A stretch of 64,000 bases of DNA, taken from positions 620,001 through 684,000 of the forward strand of contig NZ_JAGXTP010000001.1 in assembly GCF_018334155.1 (NCBI RefSeq), read 5' to 3'. Made by a program: the position numbers and the translations under genes. Numbering within the stretch: position 1 is the first letter of the stretch; each line of letters begins with the position of its first letter. Shown here piece by piece: positions 17,787 to 30,281 of the stretch. Below the pieces are notes generated by a model that made no database searches, was not told the origin of the DNA, and saw only the letters and a list, made by a program, of their open reading frames with translations. Source of the stretch: Devosia litorisediminis (lineage in GTDB: Bacteria > Pseudomonadota > Alphaproteobacteria > Rhizobiales > Devosiaceae).

Positions 17787-19049
17787 ATGGCACGCAGTGC
17801 GCGGCGACCGGCGTCGGACGAGATGAGCGAAAGCCAGTTTGAGCGGATTATGGGCAATGCGGCCCGAGTCTCGCTGGTCCTCATTGGCTTTCTGGCGCTG
17901 CTATTTGCGCTCAAGGCGGGACAAGTTTTTCTTGCTCCCATCACCCTCGCCATTGTAGTTGGCTTGATGTTCGGTCCAGTGGCTGACCGGGTCGAGCAAT
18001 TCGGCGTCCCTCCCGCCATTTCTGCCGCCATCGTCGTACTCATGCTGCTCAGCGTGATCGCCGCCGGCACTTTCCTGTTTGCCGTTCCGTTGTCGGAATG
18101 GGTCGCGCGGGCGCCGATGATCTGGAACAAGCTGCAATTGCAGCTCGACAATCTGCAGGGGCCTCTTGAAACGCTGGGCAATATCCAGGAGCAGATTTCC
18201 TCGGTCTTCGCCAGTGACAAGGCCATGGCTGTGACTGTTGAAGATGGTGGTGAGATGATCGGGATGGCGCTGATTGCGCCAGCCATTCTGGCTCAGGTGC
18301 TGATCTTTCTAGCCAGCCTCTACTTTTTTGTAGCAACCCGCGACCATGTGCGCATTTCGGTACTTTCATTGTGCGTGAGCCGGCGGATGCGCTGGCGGAC
18401 TGCTCATGTGTTCCGTGATGTGGAAGCCAAGGTTAGCCGCTTCCTGTTGTCGATCACCTTCATCAACTTCTGCGTCGGTTGTGCCGTATCGCTGGCCATG
18501 TGGGCCATTGGCATGCCCTCACCCATTCTCTGGGGGGCGATGGCGGCAGTGCTCAACTACATACCCTATGTCGGGCAGGGCGTGATGGTGTTGGTCCTGC
18601 TCTCCGTGGGATTGGGTACCCAGACGAGCCTTGAAGGCATTTTGCTGCCCGTCGGCTGTTATGTTGCCATCAACTTTGTTGAAGGACAGATTGTTACACC
18701 GCACTTTATTGGTCGGACGATGACACTGAACCCGTTCATCATTTTCCTTTCTATTACTTTCTGGTTGTGGGCATGGGGACCGGTAGGCGGGCTGGTCGCT
18801 GTCCCTACGCTGTTGATCGCGACCTCCATGCTCCATCACTTGCTGCCCAGCAAACCCATGGTACCGAGCAAACCAATCGGGCGTTCCGCCAATATGTCGG
18901 AACGGCAGCGTTTGTTGGCCAATACGGCACAAGCCATTCGCGAACAGGCAGACGAGGCAAAGGCAGAAGAGAAAAACGAAAAGCGCAAGAACGAACGCTT
19001 CGAGCCACCCGAAGGGACAGCGCCCAGTGGCTTAGAGACGCCAGCGTAA
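17787..19049 (+). CDS. AI-2E family (PerM-type) membrane transporter
   Basis: The 420-residue protein has paired N-terminal membrane helices, a cytoplasmic helical stretch (about 115-165), and a C-terminal membrane block with the family features NYIPYVGQ and GPVGGLVAVP. The last 60 residues are charged and rich in Lys and Glu. Members include the AI-2 exporter TqsA and sodium/proton antiporters; the substrate here is unknown. The start is uncertain: GTG 17745, ATG 17787 and ATG 17823 are all in frame and none has a strong ribosome site. Confidence 0.83.
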   Translation: MARSARRPASDEMSESQFERIMGNAARVSLVLIGFLALLFALKAGQVFLAPITLAIVVGLMFGPVADRVEQFGVPPAISAAIVVLMLLSVIAAGTFLFAVPLSEWVARAPMIWNKLQLQLDNLQGPLETLGNIQEQISSVFASDKAMAVTVEDGGEMIGMALIAPAILAQVLIFLASLYFFVATRDHVRISVLSLCVSRRMRWRTAHVFRDVEAKVSRFLLSITFINFCVGCAVSLAMWAIGMPSPILWGAMAAVLNYIPYVGQGVMVLVLLSVGLGTQTSLEGILLPVGCYVAINFVEGQIVTPHFIGRTMTLNPFIIFLSITFWLWAWGPVGGLVAVPTLLIATSMLHHLLPSKPMVPSKPIGRSANMSERQRLLANTAQAIREQADEAKAEEKNEKRKNERFEPPEGTAPSGLETPA

Positions 19050-19131
19050 GTCTGCCCTGCACCCTCCATGCTTGACGTGACCGCTGCGCTGTGGCGGAAC
19101 AGTCCGCAGTGGACGGGCGGGAGAGATTATC

Positions 19132-20991
19132 GTGGCGGCTGAAGAGATTGGACACGCAGCGGCAGCTCATGGCGTCGATCTGATCCCCGTGGTTGCGCTA
19201 TTGGGCGCGGCGGTGATTGCCGTGCCGCTGTTCAAGCGGCTGGGTCTGGGCTCGGTGCTGGGCTATTTGGCAGCGGGTCTGATGCTGGGCCCCTCTGGCT
19301 TCGGGCTGATCAGCGATCCGGAATCAGTGCTCACCATCGCCGAACTGGGCGTGGTCATGTTCCTGTTCATTATCGGTCTGGAAATGGAGCCCGCCAAGCT
19401 CTGGGCCCTGCGAAAACAGATCTTTGGTCTCGGCGTCTTGCAGGTTGCAATCAGTGGCGCTTTGCTCACGGGGGCCGGGGTATTGCTCGGCTTCGCGCCG
19501 ATGGTGGCCTTCGTATTCGGCATGGGTTTTGTCCTCACATCAACGGCCATTGTGATGCAGGTATTGGGCGAGCGTGGAGAACTGGCCAGCCCCGGTGGGC
19601 AGCGCATGGTCTCGATTCTGCTGCTTGAAGACCTTGCCATCGTCCCGCTGCTCGCACTGGTTGCCTTGCTTGCCCCTACCTCGGGGGAAGAGGTGGGTGT
19701 GATCAGCCGCTTACTCACTGTCGCTGCACCCATTGGTGCTGTGCTGCTGCTCATTTTTGTCGGCCGTCGGATCATGAACCCGTTCTTTGGGGTCATGGCA
19801 TCGAGCAAATTGCGCGAAGTGATGACGGCTGCGGCCCTGCTGGTGGTTCTGGGCGCCGCCCTGCTTTTCCAGGCGGTCGGCCTGTCGATGGCAATGGGAG
19901 CATTTCTGGCGGGTGTTCTGTTGTCAACATCGAGTTTTCGGCATCAGCTGGAGGCTGACGTCGAGCCGTTCCGAGGCATTTTACTGGGCTTGTTCTTTCT
20001 GGCGGTGGGCATGTCGCTGGATGTGGCCGTGGTGATGAGCAGCTGGCAGATCATCGCCCTGAGTGTTGTGGCCTACATGGTGATCAAGGGGGCGGCAATC
20101 TACGCGATTGCACGCCTATTGAAGTCCAGTCATGCCGAAGCGCTGGAGCGTGCCGTGTTGATGGGGCAGGGCGGTGAATTTGCTTTCGTGCTCTATACCA
20201 CCGCCGCGGCTGCCGGCCTGATTGATGGGCCGACCAATGCGATTTTTACAGCGACGGTTATCATTTCCATGGTGCTGACCCCCTGTCTGATGATCGGGCT
20301 ACGCTACGCGCTACCCAAGCCGGAGCAATCGATGGAGGGGGTTGAGACCGTCAATGGTCTGGCGGAACGTATTCTGGTGATCGGCTTCGGTCGATTTGGC
20401 CAGATTGCCAGTCAGACCCTGCTTGGGCAGGGGCACAATCTGTCGATCATCGATAACGACACAGACATGATCCGGGTCGCAGCCCAGTTCGGCTTCAAAG
20501 TCTATTATGGCGATGGCACGCGCCTTGATATCCTGCGTGCCTCCGGGGCGGCTAATGTCGACCTCGTGCTGATCTGTGTCGACGACAAATCGGCCGCCAA
20601 CCAGATTGCCGCAATGTTCCGAGACGAGTTCCCCTTGGTCAAGGTGATGGCACGTGCCTATGACCGCGGTCATGCCATCGAGCTGGTGAAGCTCGGTGTC
20701 GACTATCAGCTGCGCGAATTGTTCGAATCTGCAGTTGTGTTTGGCGCGCAGGCCATCCGTGCGCTGGGTGCGAGCGAGGCCGATATCGAAACCGTGGTGC
20801 AGGGCGTGCGTGAGCGCGACGCGTTGCGGTTCAAGGCGCAATTGTTCGACAATGTCAGTGCCGTCGATGCAGCCCATGACCTGTTGTTGCGCAACGCCGC
20901 AGAACAGGCGCGTGAAGGTGGGATCGAGGTCGACGCCAATGCGGTGGAAGACACCGTCAACAAGATCACCCATCCTGCGCCTCCAGCATAG
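19132..20991 (+). CDS. Kef-type cation/proton antiporter with TrkA-N (RCK) domain
   Basis: This 619-residue protein has an N-terminal CPA2 antiporter domain of about 12 membrane segments (about residues 15-390). An RCK/TrkA-N domain follows, with the Rossmann motif GFGRFGQ (about residue 418). Kef systems extrude potassium in exchange for protons under electrophile stress, gated by ligand binding to the RCK domain. Start is GTG 19132 with GGAG a few bases upstream. It follows the AI-2E gene by 82 bases and may share its transcript. Confidence 0.9.
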   Translation: MAAEEIGHAAAAHGVDLIPVVALLGAAVIAVPLFKRLGLGSVLGYLAAGLMLGPSGFGLISDPESVLTIAELGVVMFLFIIGLEMEPAKLWALRKQIFGLGVLQVAISGALLTGAGVLLGFAPMVAFVFGMGFVLTSTAIVMQVLGERGELASPGGQRMVSILLLEDLAIVPLLALVALLAPTSGEEVGVISRLLTVAAPIGAVLLLIFVGRRIMNPFFGVMASSKLREVMTAAALLVVLGAALLFQAVGLSMAMGAFLAGVLLSTSSFRHQLEADVEPFRGILLGLFFLAVGMSLDVAVVMSSWQIIALSVVAYMVIKGAAIYAIARLLKSSHAEALERAVLMGQGGEFAFVLYTTAAAAGLIDGPTNAIFTATVIISMVLTPCLMIGLRYALPKPEQSMEGVETVNGLAERILVIGFGRFGQIASQTLLGQGHNLSIIDNDTDMIRVAAQFGFKVYYGDGTRLDILRASGAANVDLVLICVDDKSAANQIAAMFRDEFPLVKVMARAYDRGHAIELVKLGVDYQLRELFESAVVFGAQAIRALGASEADIETVVQGVRERDALRFKAQLFDNVSAVDAAHDLLLRNAAEQAREGGIEVDANAVEDTVNKITHPAPPA

Positions 20992-21087
20992 ATGCCCCGC
21001 AGCGCGAAGGGGGTTTCGCCTGCTCAATTTAAGTGCAAGACTAAGTTGTCTGAGGGGATATCATCGTTATGAAATCTGGATTGCGAC

Positions 21088-23565
21088 ATGCCGCAACAGC
21101 CGATCGTTTACGACGCCCCTACGCCGGAACCACGTGCAACTTCCGTTGAAGCGATTCAATCGGAAATCCTTGAAAGACTGATCTATTCAGTCGGCAAGGA
21201 TCCTATCGTTGCCCGGCCACATGACTGGCTTGCCGCAACGATTCTAACGGTGCGTGACCGCGTGATGGATCGCTGGATGGAGTCCTCTCGCGAGACGTGG
21301 CGGACCTCACACAAGCGCGTCTACTATCTCAGTCTCGAGTTTCTGATCGGCCGCCTGATGCGGGACGCGATGAGCAATGTCGGGTTGATGGAGCCTGTGC
21401 GCGACGCGCTCAGGAACCTCAACGTCGATCTGGGCGATCTGATTGATCTGGAGCCTGACGCAGCGCTGGGCAATGGCGGCCTTGGTCGGCTGGCGGCGTG
21501 TTTTCTGGAGTCGATGTCGACGGTCAAAATCCCGGCCTACGGTTATGGCATTCGCTATGTGCACGGGCTGTTCCGGCAGGAGATGAGCGAAGGCTGGCAG
21601 GTCGAGCTGCCCGAGGAATGGCTGGCGCACGGCAATCCGTGGGAATTCGAGCGACGCGAAAGTGCTTATGAAGTTGGGTTCGGCGGCTATGTGGAGCCCG
21701 TGACCGATCCTGACGGCACAGTGCGCCAGGAATGGCGGCCCAATGATCACTTGCTGGCAGTGGCGTTCGACACTCCGATTGTGGGCTGGCGCGGCGCCCG
21801 GGTGAATACGCTGCGGCTGTGGAGCGCGCAGCCTATCGATCCGATCCTGCTCGACAAGTTCAATTCTGGCGACCATATCGGCGCGCTTGAAGAAAGCGCC
21901 AAGGCTGAAGCCATTACCCGTGTGCTCTATCCGGCAGATTCGACAGCAGCTGGTCAGGAATTGCGACTGCGTCAGGAGTTCTTCTTCTCCTCGGCATCCC
22001 TGCAGGACATCGTGCGGCGGCACTTGCAGCAATATGGCGATCTGGGCTCGCTGGCCGACAAGGTCGCCATTCAGCTCAATGACACCCATCCGGCAATTTC
22101 CATTGCCGAACTGATGCGCATTCTGGTCGATGATAACGGCATGGAATGGGCCCCGGCATGGAAGTTGTGCCGCGGTACCTTCGGCTACACCAATCACACG
22201 CTTTTGCCTGAAGCGCTCGAAAGCTGGCCGGTAGCGTTGCTGGAGCGTCTGCTGCCGCGTCACATGCAGATTGTGTATCAGATCAATGCGGATGTGCTGG
22301 CGGATGCGCGCGGCCGGGCCAAATTCACCGATGCCCAGGTCGCCAATGTGTCGCTGATCGACGAGGCCGGCGGCCGACGGGTGCGGATGGGGCAGTTGGC
22401 GTTTGTCGGCTCGCACTCGATTAACGGTGTGTCGGCGTTGCACACCGAGTTGATGAAGCAGACCGTGTTCTCGGACCTGCACAAGCTTTACCCGGACCGG
22501 ATCAACAACAAGACCAACGGTATTACGCCCCGGCGCTGGCTTATGCAGTGCAATCCCGGGCTGACGCAATTGGTCAGCGATACGATCGGACCAGCGTTTC
22601 TGGACGATATCGATCTGCTCAAAGATCTCGATGCCTACGCCGAAGACGCAACTTTCCAGGCGCAGTTTGCCGCTGTGAAGCTGGAAAACAAGGAACGCCT
22701 GGCCAAGCTGATCAAGGATCGTCTGGGCATCAAAGTGTCGCCAGACGCCATGTTCGATGTGCAGATCAAGCGCATCCACGAGTATAAGCGTCAGCTGCTC
22801 AACATTATTCAAGCTGTTGCGCTATATGACGAAATTCGCGCACATCCGGAACGGGACTGGGTGCCACGCGTTAAGATCTTCGCTGGCAAGGCGGCGCCGG
22901 GTTACTGGAACGCCAAGCTCATCATCAAGCTGATCAACGACGTTGCCAAGGTGATTAACAACGATCCTGCGGTGCGTGGATTGCTCAAGGTAGTGTTCCT
23001 GCCCAATTACAATGTGAGCCTTGCGGAGGTCATCGTGCCGGCGGCCGATCTGAGCGAACAGATTTCGACAGCTGGCATGGAAGCCTCTGGCACAGGCAAC
23101 ATGAAATTCATGGCCAATGGTGCCATTACCATCGGCACGATGGACGGGGCCAATGTGGAAATGCACAAGGAAGTCGGCGCCGACAACATCGTTATTTTTG
23201 GTCTAACCACTGAAGAGGTTGAGGTGAAGCGGGGCGAGGGCGAAGTGCCGCGCGACTCGATTGATGCGTCGCCGCGCTTGCAGGAAGCGCTGGAATCGAT
23301 CGCCACCGGGGTCTTCTCCCCGGATGATCCGAACCGCTATCGCGATCTGATCGGCGGACTTTACGATCATGACTGGTTCATGGTGGCGCGGGATTTCGAC
23401 GCCTATGCTACGGCGCAAGCGGAAGTAGACGCCATCTGGGCGGACAAGGCGCGCTGGAATGCTATGGCGATCCGAAATACGGCGCGGGTGGGTTTTTTCT
23501 CTTCGGATCGGACGATCCGGCAGTACGCCCATGATATCTGGGATGTGGCGGTGCCTGAAGAATGA
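21088..23565 (+). CDS. glgP: Glycogen/starch phosphorylase
   Basis: GlgP releases glucose-1-phosphate from glycogen by phosphorolysis. The 825-residue length is typical. The pyridoxal-phosphate site GTGNMKFMANGA is intact, with Lys673. LSLEFLIGR and GNGGLGRLAACFLES near the N-terminus are family blocks. It is the first gene of a six-gene glycogen operon that is otherwise separated by short gaps or overlaps. Confidence 0.97.
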   Translation: MPQQPIVYDAPTPEPRATSVEAIQSEILERLIYSVGKDPIVARPHDWLAATILTVRDRVMDRWMESSRETWRTSHKRVYYLSLEFLIGRLMRDAMSNVGLMEPVRDALRNLNVDLGDLIDLEPDAALGNGGLGRLAACFLESMSTVKIPAYGYGIRYVHGLFRQEMSEGWQVELPEEWLAHGNPWEFERRESAYEVGFGGYVEPVTDPDGTVRQEWRPNDHLLAVAFDTPIVGWRGARVNTLRLWSAQPIDPILLDKFNSGDHIGALEESAKAEAITRVLYPADSTAAGQELRLRQEFFFSSASLQDIVRRHLQQYGDLGSLADKVAIQLNDTHPAISIAELMRILVDDNGMEWAPAWKLCRGTFGYTNHTLLPEALESWPVALLERLLPRHMQIVYQINADVLADARGRAKFTDAQVANVSLIDEAGGRRVRMGQLAFVGSHSINGVSALHTELMKQTVFSDLHKLYPDRINNKTNGITPRRWLMQCNPGLTQLVSDTIGPAFLDDIDLLKDLDAYAEDATFQAQFAAVKLENKERLAKLIKDRLGIKVSPDAMFDVQIKRIHEYKRQLLNIIQAVALYDEIRAHPERDWVPRVKIFAGKAAPGYWNAKLIIKLINDVAKVINNDPAVRGLLKVVFLPNYNVSLAEVIVPAADLSEQISTAGMEASGTGNMKFMANGAITIGTMDGANVEMHKEVGADNIVIFGLTTEEVEVKRGEGEVPRDSIDASPRLQEALESIATGVFSPDDPNRYRDLIGGLYDHDWFMVARDFDAYATAQAEVDAIWADKARWNAMAIRNTARVGFFSSDRTIRQYAHDIWDVAVPEE

Positions 23566-23671
23566 CGATTTGCAGCGGGCGAAAACTGACACGCAAGATC
23601 AGGCCTGCTGAGTGTTTTGGTTTTGGCGGAGCAGCCGAATTTCCGGGTGCCGCCGTCGGGGGAGCGTGCGT

Positions 23672-25867
23672 GTGACCAAAGAAGACTGGCAAGCCGATGT
23701 ACGGGAAGTGGAGGCTGTCGTCAGTGGGCGGCATCCCAACCCGTTTGGGTTTTTGGGCCTGCATGAAGTCAACGGCCAATGGGTGCTCCGGGCATTCGTT
23801 CCGCACGCGGAGATGCTGAGTGCATTCACGCTGGATGACACGGCGCTGGGTCACATGATCCCGCGGCACCCCGGTGGATTTTTCGAAGCGAAGGTTTCGA
23901 TCAGTAAACGCCAACCGATCCGCTACCATGCCAAAAATGCTGGCGGTGAGTGGGACGTGTATGACGCCTATTCGTTCGGGCCGGTGCTGGGCCCCATGGA
24001 CGACTACTATATGGGCGAAGGCAACCATTTGCGGCTGTTCGACAAGCTCGGCGCCCATGAGATGGAATTTGAGGGCATTCACGGCACGCATTTCGCAGTT
24101 TGGGCGCCCAACGCGCAGCGCGTCAGTGTGGTTGGACCTTTCAACGAATGGGACGGCCGGCGCAATCCAATGCGCAACCGCTTCGAAAACGGCATCTGGG
24201 AAGTCTTCATTCCCGTTCTGGGAACCGGCACGCTCTACAAGTACGAGATTGTCGGACCTGACGGGGTAACGCAGCCACTGAAGGCCGATCCTTTCGCGCG
24301 CCAGTCTGAAATGCGGCCCAAAACAGCCTCAATAGTGCCTGATCCGACACCCTTTACCTGGACAGATGAGAAGTATCTCGAAGAGCGTGCCACCCGCGAT
24401 TGGCGGCGGACGCCAATGTCGATCTATGAGGTTCATCTGGGCAGTTGGCGCCGTCGACCTGATGGCGGCTTTCTGAGCTACGACCAGCTGGCTGAGCAGT
24501 TGGTGCCTTATGCTGCAGACATGGGATACACCCATATCGAGCTGCTGCCGATCAGCGAGCACCCCTATGATCCGAGCTGGGGCTACCAGCCGACCGGGCT
24601 CTATGCGCCGACCGCGCGGTTTGGCGATCCGGCGGGTTTTGCACGTTTCGTTGACGCTGCCCATGAAGCCGGGCTGGGGGTGATCCTGGACTGGGTGCCC
24701 GCGCACTTCCCGACCGACGCACACGGCCTGTCGAACTTCGACGGTACCGCTCTTTATGAGCACGCCGACCCTCGACAGGGGTTCCACCCGGACTGGAATA
24801 CGGCGATTTACAATTTCGGCCGCAAGGAGGTTGTCAGCTTCCTGCTCAACAATGCGTTGTATTGGCTGGAGAAGTTCCACATCGACGGGCTGCGCGTGGA
24901 TGCGGTGGCATCGATGCTTTACCTCGACTATTCGCGCCAACAGGGCGAATGGGTGCCGAATAAATTTGGCGGCAATGAAAATCTGGAGGCCGTCGAATTC
25001 CTGCGTCGGGTCAATACTGAAGCGTATCGCCTGCATCCAGGTACCTTCATGATTGCCGAGGAATCCACATCGTGGCCAGGGGTCAGCAAGCCGGTCGATG
25101 CCGGTGGGCTGGGCTTCGGCTTCAAGTGGAATATGGGCTTCATGAACGACACCCTGCGCTTCATGAGCCGCGAGACGATCCATCGAAAATATCATCACAG
25201 CGACATGACCTTCGGAACGGTCTACGCGTTCTCGGAGAACTTTGTGCTGCCGCTGAGCCATGACGAAGTGGTGCATGGCAAGGGGTCGCTGCTCGAAAAA
25301 ATGCCAGGCGATGACTGGCAAAAATTTGCCAATCTGCGCGCCTATTTTGCCTTCATGTGGGGGCATCCCGGCAAGAAGCTGCTGTTCATGGGCCAGGAGT
25401 TTGCGCAGCGCGATGAGTGGGCGGAAGCCAAGTCACTTGACTGGTATCTGCTTGATGCGGGGATGCATGAAGGCATTCGGCGGCTAATCTCGGACCTTAA
25501 TCTTGCCTATCGCGAATTGCCGGCGTTGCATGAGCGCGACTGCGAGCCAGAAGGTTTTGAGTGGGTGATCGGGAACGATCACGGCAATTCGGTATTGGCA
25601 TGGTTGCGCAAGGCACCGGGCAGTGACCCGATCATGGTGGTCTCCAATTTCACGCCAGTGCCACGCTCGGGATATAAGATTCCGATGCCGATGGCGGGTA
25701 AGTGGGTTGAGCGGATCAACACGGATGCGGGTTGGTATGCTGGCTCCAACACCGGGAACCAGGGTGCTGTCGTAGCCAAGGCGGTCGAAGGGCAGCACTG
25801 GCCGGCTGAGGCCGAACTCTATCTGCCGCCGCTTTCGACGCTGTTCTTGAAGTTTGAGTCGGTCTAG
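23672..25867 (+). CDS. glgB: 1,4-alpha-glucan branching enzyme
   Basis: GlgB introduces alpha-1,6 branches. The 731-residue protein has N-terminal carbohydrate-binding modules (about 1-225) and a GH13 barrel. It shows DWVPAHFPTD, the nucleophile region GLRVDAVASML, the acid/base EESTSWP, and LPLSHDEVVHGKGS. GTG 23672 is preceded by GGGGGAG at 23659-23665 and starts at the expected position; a longer frame from 23612 has no family support. Confidence 0.96.
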   Translation: MTKEDWQADVREVEAVVSGRHPNPFGFLGLHEVNGQWVLRAFVPHAEMLSAFTLDDTALGHMIPRHPGGFFEAKVSISKRQPIRYHAKNAGGEWDVYDAYSFGPVLGPMDDYYMGEGNHLRLFDKLGAHEMEFEGIHGTHFAVWAPNAQRVSVVGPFNEWDGRRNPMRNRFENGIWEVFIPVLGTGTLYKYEIVGPDGVTQPLKADPFARQSEMRPKTASIVPDPTPFTWTDEKYLEERATRDWRRTPMSIYEVHLGSWRRRPDGGFLSYDQLAEQLVPYAADMGYTHIELLPISEHPYDPSWGYQPTGLYAPTARFGDPAGFARFVDAAHEAGLGVILDWVPAHFPTDAHGLSNFDGTALYEHADPRQGFHPDWNTAIYNFGRKEVVSFLLNNALYWLEKFHIDGLRVDAVASMLYLDYSRQQGEWVPNKFGGNENLEAVEFLRRVNTEAYRLHPGTFMIAEESTSWPGVSKPVDAGGLGFGFKWNMGFMNDTLRFMSRETIHRKYHHSDMTFGTVYAFSENFVLPLSHDEVVHGKGSLLEKMPGDDWQKFANLRAYFAFMWGHPGKKLLFMGQEFAQRDEWAEAKSLDWYLLDAGMHEGIRRLISDLNLAYRELPALHERDCEPEGFEWVIGNDHGNSVLAWLRKAPGSDPIMVVSNFTPVPRSGYKIPMPMAGKWVERINTDAGWYAGSNTGNQGAVVAKAVEGQHWPAEAELYLPPLSTLFLKFESV

Positions 25868-25921
25868 GTCGGCCAAGTCTAAATACGTCCCGGAAAACGG
25901 GCATTTGTGGAGGGTTAGAAA

Positions 25922-27189
25922 ATGGCAGACTACAGGGCACCATCGCCGCTGGCCCGCGAGGCCATGGCCTATGTACTGGCTGGTGGACGCGGTACGCGGT
26001 TGATGGAACTGACCGATCGGCGCGCCAAGCCGGCGGTGTATTTCGGGGGCAAGTCCCGCATCATCGACTTCGCACTAAGTAATGCCATCAATTCGGGTAT
26101 TCGACGTATCTCCGTTGCCACGCAATACCAGGCGCATAGCCTGATCCGCCACATGTCGCGCGGCTGGAACTTCCTGCGACCCGAGCGCAACGAGAGCTTT
26201 GACGTGCTGCCAGCCAGCCAGCGGGTACGCGAAGACATGTGGTATGCCGGCACTGCAGACGCCGTGTACCAGAACATGGATATCATCGAAGATTCGGGCG
26301 CGCGGTATATCGTCATTCTGGCGGGCGACCACATCTACAAGATGGACTACGAAATCATGCTGCGGCAGCACGTCGATACTGGCGCTGACGTGACCATTGG
26401 TTGTCTGGAAGTGCCACGGATGGAAGCCGTCGGCTTCGGTGTGATGCATGTCGACGGGCGAGATCGCGTCGTTGATTTCGTCGAGAAACCTAAAGACCCA
26501 CCGGGCATTCCGGACAAGCCGGACATGGCGCTGGCATCGATGGGTATCTATGTGTTCGAAACCCGGTTCCTGATGGAGCAGTTGCGGCGCGATGCGGCTA
26601 CCGAAGGCTCCAACCGCGACTTTGGCAAGGATATCATTCCCTATATCGTCAAGAACGGTACCGCCTGGGCACATCGGTTCCCGCGCTCCTGCGTGCGGTC
26701 AAGCAATGAAGAAGTCAGCTACTGGCGCGACGTCGGCACGATTGATGCCTATTGGAAAGCGTCGATCGATCTGACCGACATCAAGCCGCAGCTCGATCTT
26801 TATGACCGCGACTGGCCGATCTGGACCTATGCGGAGATCACGCCGCCAGCCAAGTTCGTGCATGATTTTGATGGCCGAAGGGGGTCGGCGGTGAACTCGC
26901 TTGTCTCGGGCGACTGTATCGTGTCGGGCGGCCACCTGAACCGAACGCTGCTTTCGACCGGATCACGCGTGCACTCCTACTCAGTGCTCGAAGAGGCGGT
27001 GGTGTTGCCGCATGTGGATATTGGCCGCAATGTCCGGCTGCGCAAGGTGGTCGTTGATCGCGGCGTCAATATTCCCGAAGGGCTGGTTGTCGGTGAAGAT
27101 CCCGAATTCGACGCCAAGTGGTTCCGCCGCAGCGATGAGGGTGTGACACTGATTACCCAGGCTATGGTCAACAAATATCTGGCTGGACG

Positions 27190-27193
<4 letters not shown>
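25922..27193 (+). CDS. glgC: Glucose-1-phosphate adenylyltransferase (ADP-glucose pyrophosphorylase)
   Basis: GlgC makes ADP-glucose, the committed step of glycogen synthesis. The 423-residue protein has the N-terminal loop [10 protein letters not shown] and the substrate-binding FVEKP block. The activator-site region is [15 protein letters not shown], followed by a C-terminal left-handed beta-helix. Start ATG 25922 follows GGAGGGTTAGAAA. It overlaps glgA by 4 bases, coupling the two synthetic enzymes. Confidence 0.97.
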
Positions 27194-30268
<3,075 letters not shown>

Positions 30269-30281
30269 TATCGGAAATCCA

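Noticed and set aside
20992..21087. GCGAA/TTCGC hairpin before glgP as a terminator or regulator.
   Set aside because: Only 5 base pairs and no T-run; not supportable.
21307..22812. Open frame of 501 codons on the minus strand within glgP.
   Set aside because: glgP is intact in the plus direction with its active-site lysine; the antisense frame shows no domain.
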